DNA from: Parathalassolituus penaei
GTDB lineage: Bacteria > Pseudomonadota > Gammaproteobacteria > Pseudomonadales > Oceanobacteraceae
Direction of reading: 5' to 3'
DNA: 64,000 bases
NCBI RefSeq assembly: GCF_026626885.1
Contig: NZ_JAPNOA010000027.1
Span: 26,794-90,793, forward strand
Shown in pieces: positions 50,078 to 59,145 of the stretch. The notes below the pieces were generated by a model. It was not told the origin of the DNA. It was given only the letters and a program-made list of their open reading frames with translations, and did no database searches. The position numbers were made by a program, and so were the translations under genes. Within the stretch, counting starts at the first letter, position 1. The number at the start of each line of letters is the position of its first letter.

Positions 50078-50995
50078 ATGCACAACCTCTGGTTATTTCT
50101 GAAAGGTGTCGCTATGGGCGCTGCCGACGTGGTGCCGGGTGTTTCCGGCGGCACCATCGCGTTTGTGACCGGTATTTATGATCAGCTGCTGGGCAGTATT
50201 CGCCGCATTGATGCCCAGGCCTTGCGCCTGTTGTTCAGCCAGGGGCCAAAAGCAGCCTGGTCCTACATCAATGGCAATTTTCTGGTGGTACTGGGCTCCG
50301 GCATCCTCACCGCGTTACTGAGTCTGGCCAAAGGCATTCACTACCTGCTGCTGAATTACCCGGTATGGGTCTGGGCGTTTTTCTTTGGTCTGATCATTGC
50401 GTCGGTGGTGCACGTTGGTCGCGAGATTCGTGAGCGCAACCTGTTGGCGGGTATTTTGTTGGTGGTGGGGATTGTTCTGGCTGCCTGGATCAGCTCGGCG
50501 GCACCAACATCTATAGAAGCTACTCCGCTCGTCGTGTTTGTGGCGGGCAGTGTGGCCATTTGCGCAATGATTCTGCCAGGCATCTCAGGAAGCTTTATCC
50601 TGTTGCTGATGGGGCTTTATGAGCCAATCCTCAATGCACTCAAGAATCTCGAGCTGGTTACGATGGCAACCTTTGCATCCGGAGCTGCTCTGGGGCTGAT
50701 GGCGTTCTCGCGAGTGCTAAGCTGGATGTTGGAACATCAGCGCAATGCAACCTTTGCGCTGCTGACCGGTTTTATGATCGGTTCGCTGGTAAAAGTCTGG
50801 CCGTGGAAGATCACGCTGGAAACCCGGGTAAACAGTAGCGGCGAAATTGTGCCCGTGGTTCAGGACAACGTTTTACCGGCAATGGGCACAGAACTCTGGC
50901 TGGCCATTGCCCTGATGGTGTCCGGTGTGGTGCTGGTACTGGGTCTGGAGTGGGTTGCCAGTCGTCAGTTACAGACACAAAAGTCAGCCGCCTGA
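50078..50995 (+). CDS. DUF368 (PopT) membrane protein
   Basis: 305 residues, about eight hydrophobic helices. The family signature is KGVAMGAADVVPGVSGGTIAF and a second copy, CAMILPGISGSFILLLMGLYE. DUF368 proteins have been shown in other bacteria to recycle undecaprenyl phosphate across the inner membrane (PopT). It sits between pcm and nlpD, 43 bases after pcm. Assignment is at family level. Confidence 0.88.
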   Translation: MHNLWLFLKGVAMGAADVVPGVSGGTIAFVTGIYDQLLGSIRRIDAQALRLLFSQGPKAAWSYINGNFLVVLGSGILTALLSLAKGIHYLLLNYPVWVWAFFFGLIIASVVHVGREIRERNLLAGILLVVGIVLAAWISSAAPTSIEATPLVVFVAGSVAICAMILPGISGSFILLLMGLYEPILNALKNLELVTMATFASGAALGLMAFSRVLSWMLEHQRNATFALLTGFMIGSLVKVWPWKITLETRVNSSGEIVPVVQDNVLPAMGTELWLAIALMVSGVVLVLGLEWVASRQLQTQKSAA

Positions 50996-51212
50996 TATTC
51001 ATACCGGATATTCGTAATAGAGGGAGACAGTACGACCAGAACTGTCTTCCGGTTTTTGCCAATCAATTGAAGCTGTCAGTTCGCTATTTCAAGATTTTTT
51101 TGGAATATAACTTGGTTTGTTAAGTCGCTGTGGTTAAATCGCCTCTGGTTGGTGGTCTGCTCAAAAAGCTGTCAGCAGACAGTGTCAAAAATCCCGATAA
51201 CTGTGAAATTCC

Positions 51213-52055
51213 ATGAACGCTCTCTACGCTGTCACTTTAGTCACGATTGTTAGTTTGACGACTGCATGCTCTACCGGCGGAAATTTTGTCTCTGTCGAGA
51301 AAAAATTTCCGTCCAACGAACGCTCAGCTTCCCGTAATTCTGGCAGCGCCGGAAATTCGGCGGATTATTACATCGTTCAGAAAGGCGACACGCTGTACTC
51401 CATTGCCTTTCGTTATGGCATGAACCACCTGCAGTTGGCGGCTTCCAATGGGATCTACAGTCCTTACACCATTTATCCAGGTCAAAAGATTGACGTTCGT
51501 AATGGTAGCTCTCGTAGTCAGACAGTTGCCACATCAACGGCGACATCAACCACCTATGCCGTTCCTCAGACAACGCCGGTTACCGTCAGCAAGCCGACAC
51601 CAATAGTGTCAAATCCGGTGGTGGTCACTCGCCCAATTGCAGTCGATAGTCCTGCTGCGCCGGTTGACCCAGCACCTGTGTCTAATGGGAAGTGGAACTG
51701 GCCCTCAAATGGCGCAATATTGGCTCGTTTCTCAACCAATGAACCGGTCAACAAGGGGATTGATCTGGCCGGGACCATGGGGGAACCTGTCAAGGCAGCA
51801 GCGGCAGGGACTGTGGTGTACGCCGGTGAAGGTCTGCGGGGATACGGGAATCTGGTCATCATCAAACACGATGACACCTTCCTCAGTGCCTACGCACATG
51901 CAAGCCGGATTCTGGTTCAGGAAAAAGATAGTATTAAAGCTGGCCAGACAATTGCCGAAACAGGTTCTACCGGAACTGATCGTGTGAAGCTTCACTTCGA
52001 GATCCGTAAAAACGGAAACCCGGTCGACCCGCTGTTGTATCTGCCAAAACGGTAG
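51213..52055 (+). CDS. nlpD: NlpD, LysM/LytM lipoprotein activator of amidase
   Basis: 280 residues. A lipobox is seen in VSLTTACSTGG (Cys19). A LysM domain (YYIVQKGDTLYSIAFRYG) and a Ser/Thr/Pro-rich linker lead to a LytM domain, NKGIDLAGTMGEPVKAAAAG with GYGNLVIIKHDDTFLSAYAH. The HxxxD zinc ligand is replaced by Asn (NKGID), as in Escherichia coli NlpD, so it activates an amidase rather than cutting. The rpoS promoter is usually inside nlpD; I did not locate it. Confidence 0.92.
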   Translation: MNALYAVTLVTIVSLTTACSTGGNFVSVEKKFPSNERSASRNSGSAGNSADYYIVQKGDTLYSIAFRYGMNHLQLAASNGIYSPYTIYPGQKIDVRNGSSRSQTVATSTATSTTYAVPQTTPVTVSKPTPIVSNPVVVTRPIAVDSPAAPVDPAPVSNGKWNWPSNGAILARFSTNEPVNKGIDLAGTMGEPVKAAAAGTVVYAGEGLRGYGNLVIIKHDDTFLSAYAHASRILVQEKDSIKAGQTIAETGSTGTDRVKLHFEIRKNGNPVDPLLYLPKR

Positions 52056-52148
52056 TCTCGTCAGCGGTCACGCTGATCAGTCGTTCTGGCATGGAACCTG
52101 TATCACAGGTAGCAGAACTACAACGAAAACCTATAGGCGGGACTGAAC

Positions 52149-53114
52149 ATGGCTGTACAACAACGTGATGTGAACGAAGACATTTTCGATGATGATACTG
52201 CTCTGGAATTGATTGCTGACGAGCCAGCCGTTGAGGAAGAAATTCCTGAGCGCTTCGCCATCGATGCTTCTCTGAAGGCGATGGATGCAACCCAGCTGTA
52301 CCTGAACGAAATCGGCTTTTCCCCTCTGTTGTCTGCTGAGGAAGAAGTCCACTACGCACGCCTGGCCCGTAAAGGGGACGAGCTTGGCCGCCGCCGGATG
52401 ATTGAAAGTAACCTGCGACTGGTGGTGAAGATTTCCCGCCGTTACATCAATCGCGGTCTGGCCCTGCTGGACCTGATCGAAGAGGGCAACCTCGGTCTGA
52501 TTCGTGCGGTTGAAAAATTCGACCCTGAACGTGGTTTCCGTTTCTCTACCTACGCTACCTGGTGGATTCGCCAGACCATTGAGCGTGCCATCATGAACCA
52601 GACCCGTACCATCCGTCTGCCGATTCATGTGGTGAAAGAGCTGAATGTATACCTGCGTGCTGCTCGCGAACTGACTCAGAAGCTGGATCACGAGCCAAGC
52701 GCTGAAGAAATTGCATGTCTGCTGGAAAAACCGGTAGACGACGTCAAACGTATGCTCAAACTCAACGAGCGTGTGACCTCTGTGGATTCACCACTGGGCG
52801 TGTCTTCTGACAAGTCCATTCTCGATACCATCGCGGATGAACGCGTCAGTGATCCAAGTGAAGAGCTGCAGAACGACGACATCCAGCTGAATCTGGAACA
52901 CTGGATTGATGAGCTGCCTGAGAAACAACGTGAAGTGCTGGCCCGTCGCTTTGGTCTGCGCGGTCACGAAACCAGTACTCTGGAAGATGTGGGTCGTGAA
53001 ATTGGCCTGACCCGTGAGCGTGTACGTCAGATTCAGGTGGAAGCCCTGAAGCGTCTGCGTGAAATCATGGAAAGCCAGGGTCTGACTGCTGAAACCCTGT
53101 TTGGCGGCCTGTAA
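52149..53114 (+). CDS. rpoS: RpoS, stationary-phase sigma factor
   Basis: 321 residues. Region 1.2 ([20 protein letters not shown]), region 2 ([40 protein letters not shown]) and region 4 ([20 protein letters not shown]) are complete. The N-terminus is acidic ([19 protein letters not shown]). It is the general stress sigma factor. It follows nlpD by 93 bases. Confidence 0.96.
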   Translation: MAVQQRDVNEDIFDDDTALELIADEPAVEEEIPERFAIDASLKAMDATQLYLNEIGFSPLLSAEEEVHYARLARKGDELGRRRMIESNLRLVVKISRRYINRGLALLDLIEEGNLGLIRAVEKFDPERGFRFSTYATWWIRQTIERAIMNQTRTIRLPIHVVKELNVYLRAARELTQKLDHEPSAEEIACLLEKPVDDVKRMLKLNERVTSVDSPLGVSSDKSILDTIADERVSDPSEELQNDDIQLNLEHWIDELPEKQREVLARRFGLRGHETSTLEDVGREIGLTRERVRQIQVEALKRLREIMESQGLTAETLFGGL

Positions 53115-53138
53115 GCGGGCCCCGCGTCTTGTTAGCCA

Positions 53139-53157
53139 GGCCTGACGTTGTCAGGCC
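53139..53157 (+). terminator. Hairpin downstream of rpoS
   Basis: GGCCTGAC, loop GTT, GTCAGGCC form an 8-bp stem; the arm GCGGGCC at 53115-53121 can pair instead with GGCCCGC at 53154-53160. No T-run follows, so termination would be rho-assisted or weak. Confidence 0.45.
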
Positions 53158-53279
53158 CGCTGCTGACGGAATCCGTGTAGATACCAACTGTTTACTCAAC
53201 ATCTGGTACGGGATTTCCGTCATTTCCTGTCTTTTTGGCGCCAATATTTTGACGTCGGCATCGCAAGGCTATTCCTGTC

Positions 53280-53603
53280 TTAACGCTCCAGATGAGCGAT
53301 CTTGTTTTCAACACCATCCCACTCTTCTGCGTCTGGCAGCGGGTCTTTGCGTTCGGAGATGTTGGTCCATACCTGAGCCAGTTCGGCGTTCAGTTCAATG
53401 AACTGTTCCTGACCAGCTGGTACTTCGTCTTCAGAGAAAATCGCCTGGGCTGGGCACTCTGGTTCACACAGGGCACAGTCGATACATTCGTCCGGGTGAA
53501 TCACCAGGAAGTTTGGACCTTCGTAGAAGCAGTCTACCGGACAGACCTCGACGCAATCTGTGTATTTGCACTTGATACAGTTGTCGGTAACAACGAATGC
53601 CAT
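53280..53603 (-). CDS. fdxA: FdxA-type 3Fe-4S/4Fe-4S ferredoxin
   Basis: 107 residues. Cysteine motifs are [17 protein letters not shown] and [12 protein letters not shown], matching the 7Fe ferredoxin of Pseudomonas/Azotobacter (FdxA). The C-terminal tail ([12 protein letters not shown]) is characteristic. Located between rpoS and mutS, as in Pseudomonas. Redox partner unknown. Confidence 0.95.
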   Translation of the reverse strand: MAFVVTDNCIKCKYTDCVEVCPVDCFYEGPNFLVIHPDECIDCALCEPECPAQAIFSEDEVPAGQEQFIELNAELAQVWTNISERKDPLPDAEEWDGVENKIAHLER

Positions 53604-53655
53604 GGTGAGATCTCCTCGGGTTCAGTCTGGGTCACGTATTCATCTAATAATAGTT

Positions 53656-53686
53656 GCCATACCTGAGTAACTCACTCAGGTATGGC
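53656..53686 (-). terminator. 13-bp hairpin between mutS and fdxA
   Basis: GCCATACCTGAGT (53656-53668), loop AACTC, ACTCAGGTATGGC (53674-53686): a perfect 13-bp stem. On the minus strand it is followed by AACTATTATT, which is T-poor for the first bases. It should end mutS transcription. Confidence 0.6.
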
Positions 53687-53737
53687 AGGATAGTCGAACA
53701 TTCTAGGCAGGCACTTCTGCTGCCGCAAGGCCGGTTG

Positions 53738-56299
53738 TTATAACAGGCCTTTCAGTTCGTACAACAAATCAAGCGCAGCCCGTGGGCTGAGGTTGTCCGG
53801 GTCAATCTTGCCCAGACGGGTTTCCACTGCCGACGGTAAGGTTGCAAACATATCCGCCTGATGTGGCTGGTCGCGCACGTCCGGGAATTTGACACTGGTC
53901 GGTGGCAGGCTGCCCTGTTCCAGTTTCTGCAGTTGCTGACGGGCGGCGCCAATCACGCTGGCGGGAACACCGGCCAGTTGTGCGACCTGCAAACCATAAC
54001 TCTGACTGGCTGGCCCTTCCTCGACGGAGTGCAGAAAAATAATACGCTCGTCGTGTTCGGTGGCTTTGAGATGAACGTTCACCACGCCGGCACAGGTTTC
54101 TGGCAGCGCCGTCATTTCAAAGTAGTGGGTGGCGAACAGGGTAAAGGCACCGGTCTGACGGGCCAGATGTTCGGCTGCTGCCCACGCCAGTGACAAACCG
54201 TCAAAGGTGCTGGTGCCACGGCCAACCTCGTCCATCAGCACCAGACTTCGTTCGGTGGCGTTGTGGAGGATGTTGGCGGTTTCCGTCATTTCCACCATAA
54301 AGGTCGATCGGCCACCGGCCACGTCATCGGAAGAACCCATGCGGGTAAAAATACGATCGACGGTAGCCAGAGTACAGGAATCGGCCGGAACATAACTGCC
54401 GATATGCGCCAGCAGCACAATCAGGGCAACCTGACGCATGTAGGTGGATTTACCACCCATGTTCGGGCCGGTGATGATCTGCATACGGCGGCCACTACCC
54501 AGCTGGGTATCGTTGGCGACAAACGGATCACGAATAAGGTTTTCAACCACCGGGTGACGGCCCTGACGGATGTCGATACGGTCGTCCTCGGTCAGTTCCG
54601 GCTGGACCAGACGCAGGGTGTCGGCGCGTTCAGCGAGGTTCACCAGTACGTCGAGCTGGGCGACAGCGGCGGCGCTGATTTGCAGTGGTGCGAGGTCCAG
54701 ACCCAGTTCAACCAGCAGCTCGTCGTAGAGCATTTTTTCGCGGCTGAGGGCGCGACTGCGGGCGCTCAGTGCCTTGTCTTCAAAGGTCTTGAGTTCCGGT
54801 GTTATAAAACGCTCGGCGTTTTTCAGGGTCTGGCGACGGATGTAATCCACCGGCACGTCATCGGCCTGAGCCTTGCTGATTTCGATGTAATAACCGTGTA
54901 CGCGGTTGTAACCGACTTTCAGGGTGCTGATGCCGGTACGTTCGCGCTCGCGGATTTCCATCTGCACCAGATAGTCACCAGCGTTTTCGCTAAGACCACG
55001 CAGCTCGTCGAGTTCGGCATCATAGCCTTCGGCGATTACGCCACCATCCCGAATCACCACCGGCGGGTTATCGATAATGGCTTTTTGCAGACGTTCGACC
55101 CAACCTGGGAATTCCTGGACGTCAGTCCAGAGCGTGCGAGCCAGAGGTGAGTCCATTGGCTCCAGTTGCTGACGCAGTTCTGGCAGCACGGCCAGCGCAT
55201 CACGCAAACGGGCAAGGTCGCGCGGGCGGGCGGAGGCCAATGCCACACGCGACAGGATGCGTTCAATATCACCGATCTGTTTCAACAGACCTTGCAGGTT
55301 TTCCCACTGGTGGTTATCGAGCAGCTGGCCAATCAGATTCTGGCGCTGACGTAATACTTCGCGGTTACGCAGCGGGCGATTCAGCCAGCGCTTGAGCAGG
55401 CGACTGCCCATGGCAGTGGCGGTTTTATCCATAATCCAGGCGAGGGTATGGCTGCTTTCACCTTGCTGGTTGATATCAATTTCCAGATTACGACGGCTGG
55501 CCGGGTCGATCACAATGGCGTCATCCGGCTGTTCAACCAGCAGCGCACGCACGTGTGGCAGATCGTTGCGCTGGGTATCGCGGGCGTAATGCAGCAGGGC
55601 GCCGGCAGCGCGCACTGCCAGAGTCATGTTTTCACAACCAAAACCGCGCAGGTCACGGGTTTTCAGCTGTTGGGTCAACAAGCGCCAGGCGGTATCGGAA
55701 TCAAAGTGCCAAGGCGCCATGCTGCGTGCGCCAGAGCGTTGTTGCAGGCTTTCCGGTACAAACTGGTCTTCGCTATACAGCAATTCGGCCGGACGCAAAC
55801 GCTCCACTTCTGCCAACAGTTCGGCTTCGTTGGCGACTTCCAGTACCGAAAAACGGCCGCTACTGACTTCCAGCGCGGCAATACCGGCGCTCTGTTTGCT
55901 GGTGCAAATGGCAACCAGCAGGTTGTCGGTACGTTCATCCAGATAGGCTTCGTCGGTCAGGGTGCCAGGGGTGATCACCCTTACGACCTTGCGCTCTACC
56001 GGGCCCTTGCTCAGCGCCGGATCACCAATCTGTTCAGCGATAGCAACCGAAACGCCCTGACGTACCAGACGGGCGATGTAGTTGTCTGCCGAGTGGAATG
56101 GCACTCCGGCCATCGGAATCGGCTGGCCGTTGCTCTGGCCGCGTGCGGTCAGGGTGATATCGAGCAGTTGAGCCGCTTTACGGGCGTCGTCAAAGAACAG
56201 TTCGTAGAAGTCGCCCATCCGGTAAAACAGCAAGGTATCCGGAAACTCCGCCTTGATTCCAAGGTATTGTTGCATCATGGGCGTTTGTTGCGCGGACAT
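53738..56299 (-). CDS. mutS: MutS, DNA mismatch recognition ATPase
   Basis: 853 residues from ATG 56299 (ACAGGAA upstream); the frame extends to 56515, but the extra part has no MutS character. The mismatch-wedge motif [11 protein letters not shown] is at the N-terminus. The ATPase has [17 protein letters not shown] and [20 protein letters not shown]. The C-terminal helix-turn-helix region is complete. It starts methyl-directed repair. Confidence 0.97.
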   Translation of the reverse strand: MSAQQTPMMQQYLGIKAEFPDTLLFYRMGDFYELFFDDARKAAQLLDITLTARGQSNGQPIPMAGVPFHSADNYIARLVRQGVSVAIAEQIGDPALSKGPVERKVVRVITPGTLTDEAYLDERTDNLLVAICTSKQSAGIAALEVSSGRFSVLEVANEAELLAEVERLRPAELLYSEDQFVPESLQQRSGARSMAPWHFDSDTAWRLLTQQLKTRDLRGFGCENMTLAVRAAGALLHYARDTQRNDLPHVRALLVEQPDDAIVIDPASRRNLEIDINQQGESSHTLAWIMDKTATAMGSRLLKRWLNRPLRNREVLRQRQNLIGQLLDNHQWENLQGLLKQIGDIERILSRVALASARPRDLARLRDALAVLPELRQQLEPMDSPLARTLWTDVQEFPGWVERLQKAIIDNPPVVIRDGGVIAEGYDAELDELRGLSENAGDYLVQMEIRERERTGISTLKVGYNRVHGYYIEISKAQADDVPVDYIRRQTLKNAERFITPELKTFEDKALSARSRALSREKMLYDELLVELGLDLAPLQISAAAVAQLDVLVNLAERADTLRLVQPELTEDDRIDIRQGRHPVVENLIRDPFVANDTQLGSGRRMQIITGPNMGGKSTYMRQVALIVLLAHIGSYVPADSCTLATVDRIFTRMGSSDDVAGGRSTFMVEMTETANILHNATERSLVLMDEVGRGTSTFDGLSLAWAAAEHLARQTGAFTLFATHYFEMTALPETCAGVVNVHLKATEHDERIIFLHSVEEGPASQSYGLQVAQLAGVPASVIGAARQQLQKLEQGSLPPTSVKFPDVRDQPHQADMFATLPSAVETRLGKIDPDNLSPRAALDLLYELKGLL

Positions 56300-56475
56300 A
56301 CGGACATTCCTGTAAAAACTGGGTGTGACAACCGCCCGGAGCGGGCAAAATTTCAGGTGGGCGATTGTAAGGGATGCTCGCCAGATCAGCGAGGGATGTA
56401 CTTGGAAATCGTCGGCGGGTATTACTCGGCGGATCGTTGCGTGCAGTGAGTGGCGTGTTGTAAGTGGAGAGTGAC

Positions 56476-56967
56476 ATGCAAACAGCAAAACAACCGGATA
56501 TAGCCGGGTTGGCAAATGAATTACAGGCGCGTGGCTGGCGGATGGCGACGGCAGAATCCTGTACCGGCGGGCTGATGGCAGTCAGTTGTACCGATATGGC
56601 GGGCTCATCAAACTGGTTCGAGTGCGCGTTTGTGACCTACACCAACGATGCCAAACAAGCCATGTTGGGGGTGCCAGCCGATCTGCTCGAATCCTTTGGT
56701 GCGGTCAGTGCTGCGACGGTGAAAGCCATGGTGCGTGGTGCGGTGGCAAACAGTGCAGCAGAGGTGGCAGTTGCTGCCAGTGGTGTGGCTGGCCCTGGCG
56801 GCGGCACAGAACAGGACCCGGTGGGGACGGTGTGGCTGGCATGGGGGGATGCTGACGAGCAGGTTGCTCACTGTTTTCACTTCGACGGTGATCGGGCGCT
56901 TGTGCGCCAACAGGCGGCTGCGACAGGGCTTGTCGCATTATACGACTGGCTGCGAACCAGGTCATAA
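56476..56967 (+). CDS. pncC: PncC (CinA C-terminal domain), NMN deamidase
   Basis: 163 residues from ATG 56476; a GTG four codons earlier is an alternative. Motifs are [20 protein letters not shown] and [20 protein letters not shown] with WLAWG. PncC removes the amide of nicotinamide mononucleotide in NAD recycling. There is no N-terminal MoCF domain. It precedes recA, as in many gammaproteobacteria. Confidence 0.93.
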   Translation: MQTAKQPDIAGLANELQARGWRMATAESCTGGLMAVSCTDMAGSSNWFECAFVTYTNDAKQAMLGVPADLLESFGAVSAATVKAMVRGAVANSAAEVAVAASGVAGPGGGTEQDPVGTVWLAWGDADEQVAHCFHFDGDRALVRQQAAATGLVALYDWLRTRS

Positions 56968-57037
56968 AAAGCATGGTAATTTATACAGTAAGATTTGACT
57001 CAAGGGCTTGGTAAGCAACCGCCCCTGTGCTTAAATA

Positions 57038-57053
57038 CTGGTTAAATTTACAG
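57038..57053 (+). promoter_or_regulatory. LexA (SOS) box of recA
   Basis: CTG-GTTAAATTTA-CAG is a perfect CTG-N10-CAG with an AT-rich centre, 51 bases before the recA ATG; outside it TA precedes, as in the enteric consensus. A weaker site (ATG-N10-CAG) lies at 56973-56988, and an imperfect CTGTACG/CGTACGG repeat at 57061-57077. Confidence 0.8.
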
Positions 57054-57103
57054 CTTAATACTGTACGGCTCGTACGGTGACGATACTCCGGGAGACACCT
57101 CTG

Positions 57104-58150
57104 ATGGATGCAAACAAGCAAAAAGCGTTGGAAGCGGCTCTGGCCCAGATCGAACGTCAGTTCGGCAAAGGCGCCATCATGAAAATGGGCGAACAGCCTC
57201 GTGAAGCCATTCCGGCAATCTCCACCGGTTCCCTCGGTCTGGATATCGCGCTGGGCATTGGCGGTCTGCCAATGGGCCGTATTGTGGAAATCTACGGACC
57301 AGAAAGCTCCGGTAAAACCACTCTGTGTCTGTCTGCCATGGCGCAGGCCCAGAAAATGGGTAAAACCGTTGCCATCATCGACGCCGAACACGCGCTCGAC
57401 CCGCTGTACGCTGAAAAACTGGGTGTAAACCTCGACAACCTGCTGGTTTCCCAGCCAGACACCGGTGAACAGGCGCTGGAAATCTGTGACAGCCTGGTGC
57501 GCTCCGGTGCGGTGGACGTGATTGTGGTCGACTCGGTTGCCGCTCTGACACCAAAAGCAGAAATCGAAGGTGAAATGGGCGACAGCCACGTTGGTCTGCA
57601 AGCACGTCTGATGTCCCAGGCGCTGCGTAAAATCACCGCCAACGTTAAAAACGCCAACTGTCTGGTGATCTTCATTAACCAGATCCGTATGAAGATTGGT
57701 GTCATGTTCGGCAACCCTGAAACCACTACCGGTGGTAACGCCCTGAAGTTCTACGCCTCTGTGCGTCTGGACATCCGTCGTACCGGTTCCGTGAAGCAGG
57801 GTGAAGAAGTGGTGGGTAACGAAACCCGCGTGAAAGTGGTGAAGAACAAGGTATCTCCACCGTTCCGTCAGGCTGAATTCCAGATCATGTACGGCACCGG
57901 TATCTACCGTATGGGTGAAGTGATCGACCTTGGCGTGAAGTGTGACCTGATCAAGAAAGCCGGTGCCTGGTACAGCTACCAGGACAACAAGATCGGTCAG
58001 GGTAAAGCCAACGCTGCCCAGTACCTGGAAGAACACCCTGAAATTGCTCGTGAAATCGAAGACATTATCCGTGGCCAGCTGGTAGCGGTGTCTGGCGGTT
58101 TTAACGAGGAAGCCAGCGATTCTGACAGTGAAGAAGACCTCGAAGCCTGA
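57104..58150 (+). CDS. recA: RecA recombinase
   Basis: 348 residues from ATG 57104; a longer frame at 57077 crosses the promoter region. The Walker A is [15 protein letters not shown], with [19 protein letters not shown] and [20 protein letters not shown] later. It forms filaments on single-stranded DNA for strand exchange and LexA cleavage. It overlaps recX by 23 bases. Confidence 0.98.
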   Translation: MDANKQKALEAALAQIERQFGKGAIMKMGEQPREAIPAISTGSLGLDIALGIGGLPMGRIVEIYGPESSGKTTLCLSAMAQAQKMGKTVAIIDAEHALDPLYAEKLGVNLDNLLVSQPDTGEQALEICDSLVRSGAVDVIVVDSVAALTPKAEIEGEMGDSHVGLQARLMSQALRKITANVKNANCLVIFINQIRMKIGVMFGNPETTTGGNALKFYASVRLDIRRTGSVKQGEEVVGNETRVKVVKNKVSPPFRQAEFQIMYGTGIYRMGEVIDLGVKCDLIKKAGAWYSYQDNKIGQGKANAAQYLEEHPEIAREIEDIIRGQLVAVSGGFNEEASDSDSEEDLEA

Positions 58151-58718
58151 TCGCAGCCTGCGCACGCAGGCTCTGGATCTGCTGTCCCGGCGCGATTATT
58201 CGCGCCGGGAGCTTTCCCGCAAACTGGCTCGTCCGAAGCCTGGTGAGCAGCACGGTGACCTGACAGGTGCCGACCATCTTTTATCCGATGATCCGTTATT
58301 GGATGACCACGAAGTGTTGGTTGAAGACGCGGCTGCGACGGCCGAGGTCGAACGCGAATCCCTGCTGGATGAGTTTGAAGAGCGTGGCTGGCTGAGTGAT
58401 CAGCGTTTTTCCGCAGCGTTTGTGCGCAGTCGTGCGGGTAGGGGGCTTGGGCCTTTACGTCTGACTCAGGAGTTACGCCAGAAAGGCGTCAGTGCGGATG
58501 AAATTCGTCAAGCGCTGGATGAGTGTGAATTCGACTGGTTTGAATTGGCCTTGCAAACCGCCCAACGTAAATACCGTCCGGACTCGGCGGATCGCAAAGA
58601 CCCACGCAAACAGAAGGCGGCGTTAACGCGTTTTCTGATGTACCGTGGTTTTGACAGTGAACAGATTCGTTATGCGTTGGAAGCGGTGACTGCCGGTGCC
58701 GATGACGACGAGTTCTGA
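58128..58718 (+). CDS. recX: RecX, regulator of RecA
   Basis: 196 residues from GTG 58128, overlapping the recA end. The RecX helical repeats are visible: [20 protein letters not shown], then [20 protein letters not shown] and [20 protein letters not shown]. About 40 residues (roughly 36-75) inserted after the first repeat are acidic ([19 protein letters not shown]), longer than the 160-residue norm. RecX caps and limits RecA filaments. Coupling to recA is seen from the overlap. Confidence 0.92.
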   Translation: MKKTSKPDRSLRTQALDLLSRRDYSRRELSRKLARPKPGEQHGDLTGADHLLSDDPLLDDHEVLVEDAAATAEVERESLLDEFEERGWLSDQRFSAAFVRSRAGRGLGPLRLTQELRQKGVSADEIRQALDECEFDWFELALQTAQRKYRPDSADRKDPRKQKAALTRFLMYRGFDSEQIRYALEAVTAGADDDEF

Positions 58719-58777
58719 CCTCGTTGTTTTGACACCGGAATCATCCTTCCAACATTCAACCAGCAGAAGGCATTCAA

Positions 58778-58981
58778 TCAGCAGAATGCCTTGCCTGGCT
58801 GCATTCCCACTTTTTTCAGAATAATGGCCAGCGGGCAGAAGCCGGTGAATGCCGCCTGAAACATATTGGCGCCGACAAATGCCGTGAACCACAGCCAGTT
58901 AACACTGTGATATTGCGACAGCAGCAGGCTGATCAGAATGGCAGAACCGGCGAAGGCAAAAACAAAACGATCAACGTTCAT
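58778..58981 (-). CDS. DUF2892 (YgaP transmembrane-domain) membrane protein
   Basis: 67 residues, with two hydrophobic helices ([18 protein letters not shown] and [20 protein letters not shown]) and [12 protein letters not shown], the DUF2892 signature. In YgaP this part anchors a rhodanese domain; here no rhodanese is fused. Small partners of sulfur transfer are possible, but unproven. Minus strand, divergent from alaS. Confidence 0.82.
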   Translation of the reverse strand: MNVDRFVFAFAGSAILISLLLSQYHSVNWLWFTAFVGANMFQAAFTGFCPLAIILKKVGMQPGKAFC

Positions 58982-59145
58982 GGCGGAAATCTCCGAATAT
59001 TTCTGTATGCATTTATAGTTATATATCGAGTGTCGCGCGTCAAGTTATTTTGGTCTGGTGACGACACAGCACTCGGACAACCACGATCAAAGAGCTATAC
59101 TCGCGCCTTTGCTGATAACAACTTCTTCCGGAACACTGCTGTCTT

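Noticed and set aside
57061..57077. CTGTACG/CGTACGG as the main LexA box
   Set aside because: Half-sites are nine rather than eight bases apart and one base mismatches; the perfect CTG-N10-CAG at 57038 is better.
56981..58165. 394-codon frame opposite recA
   Set aside because: Same cause as above; His/Phe/Val-rich sequence of shadow type and it runs through the LexA-controlled promoter.
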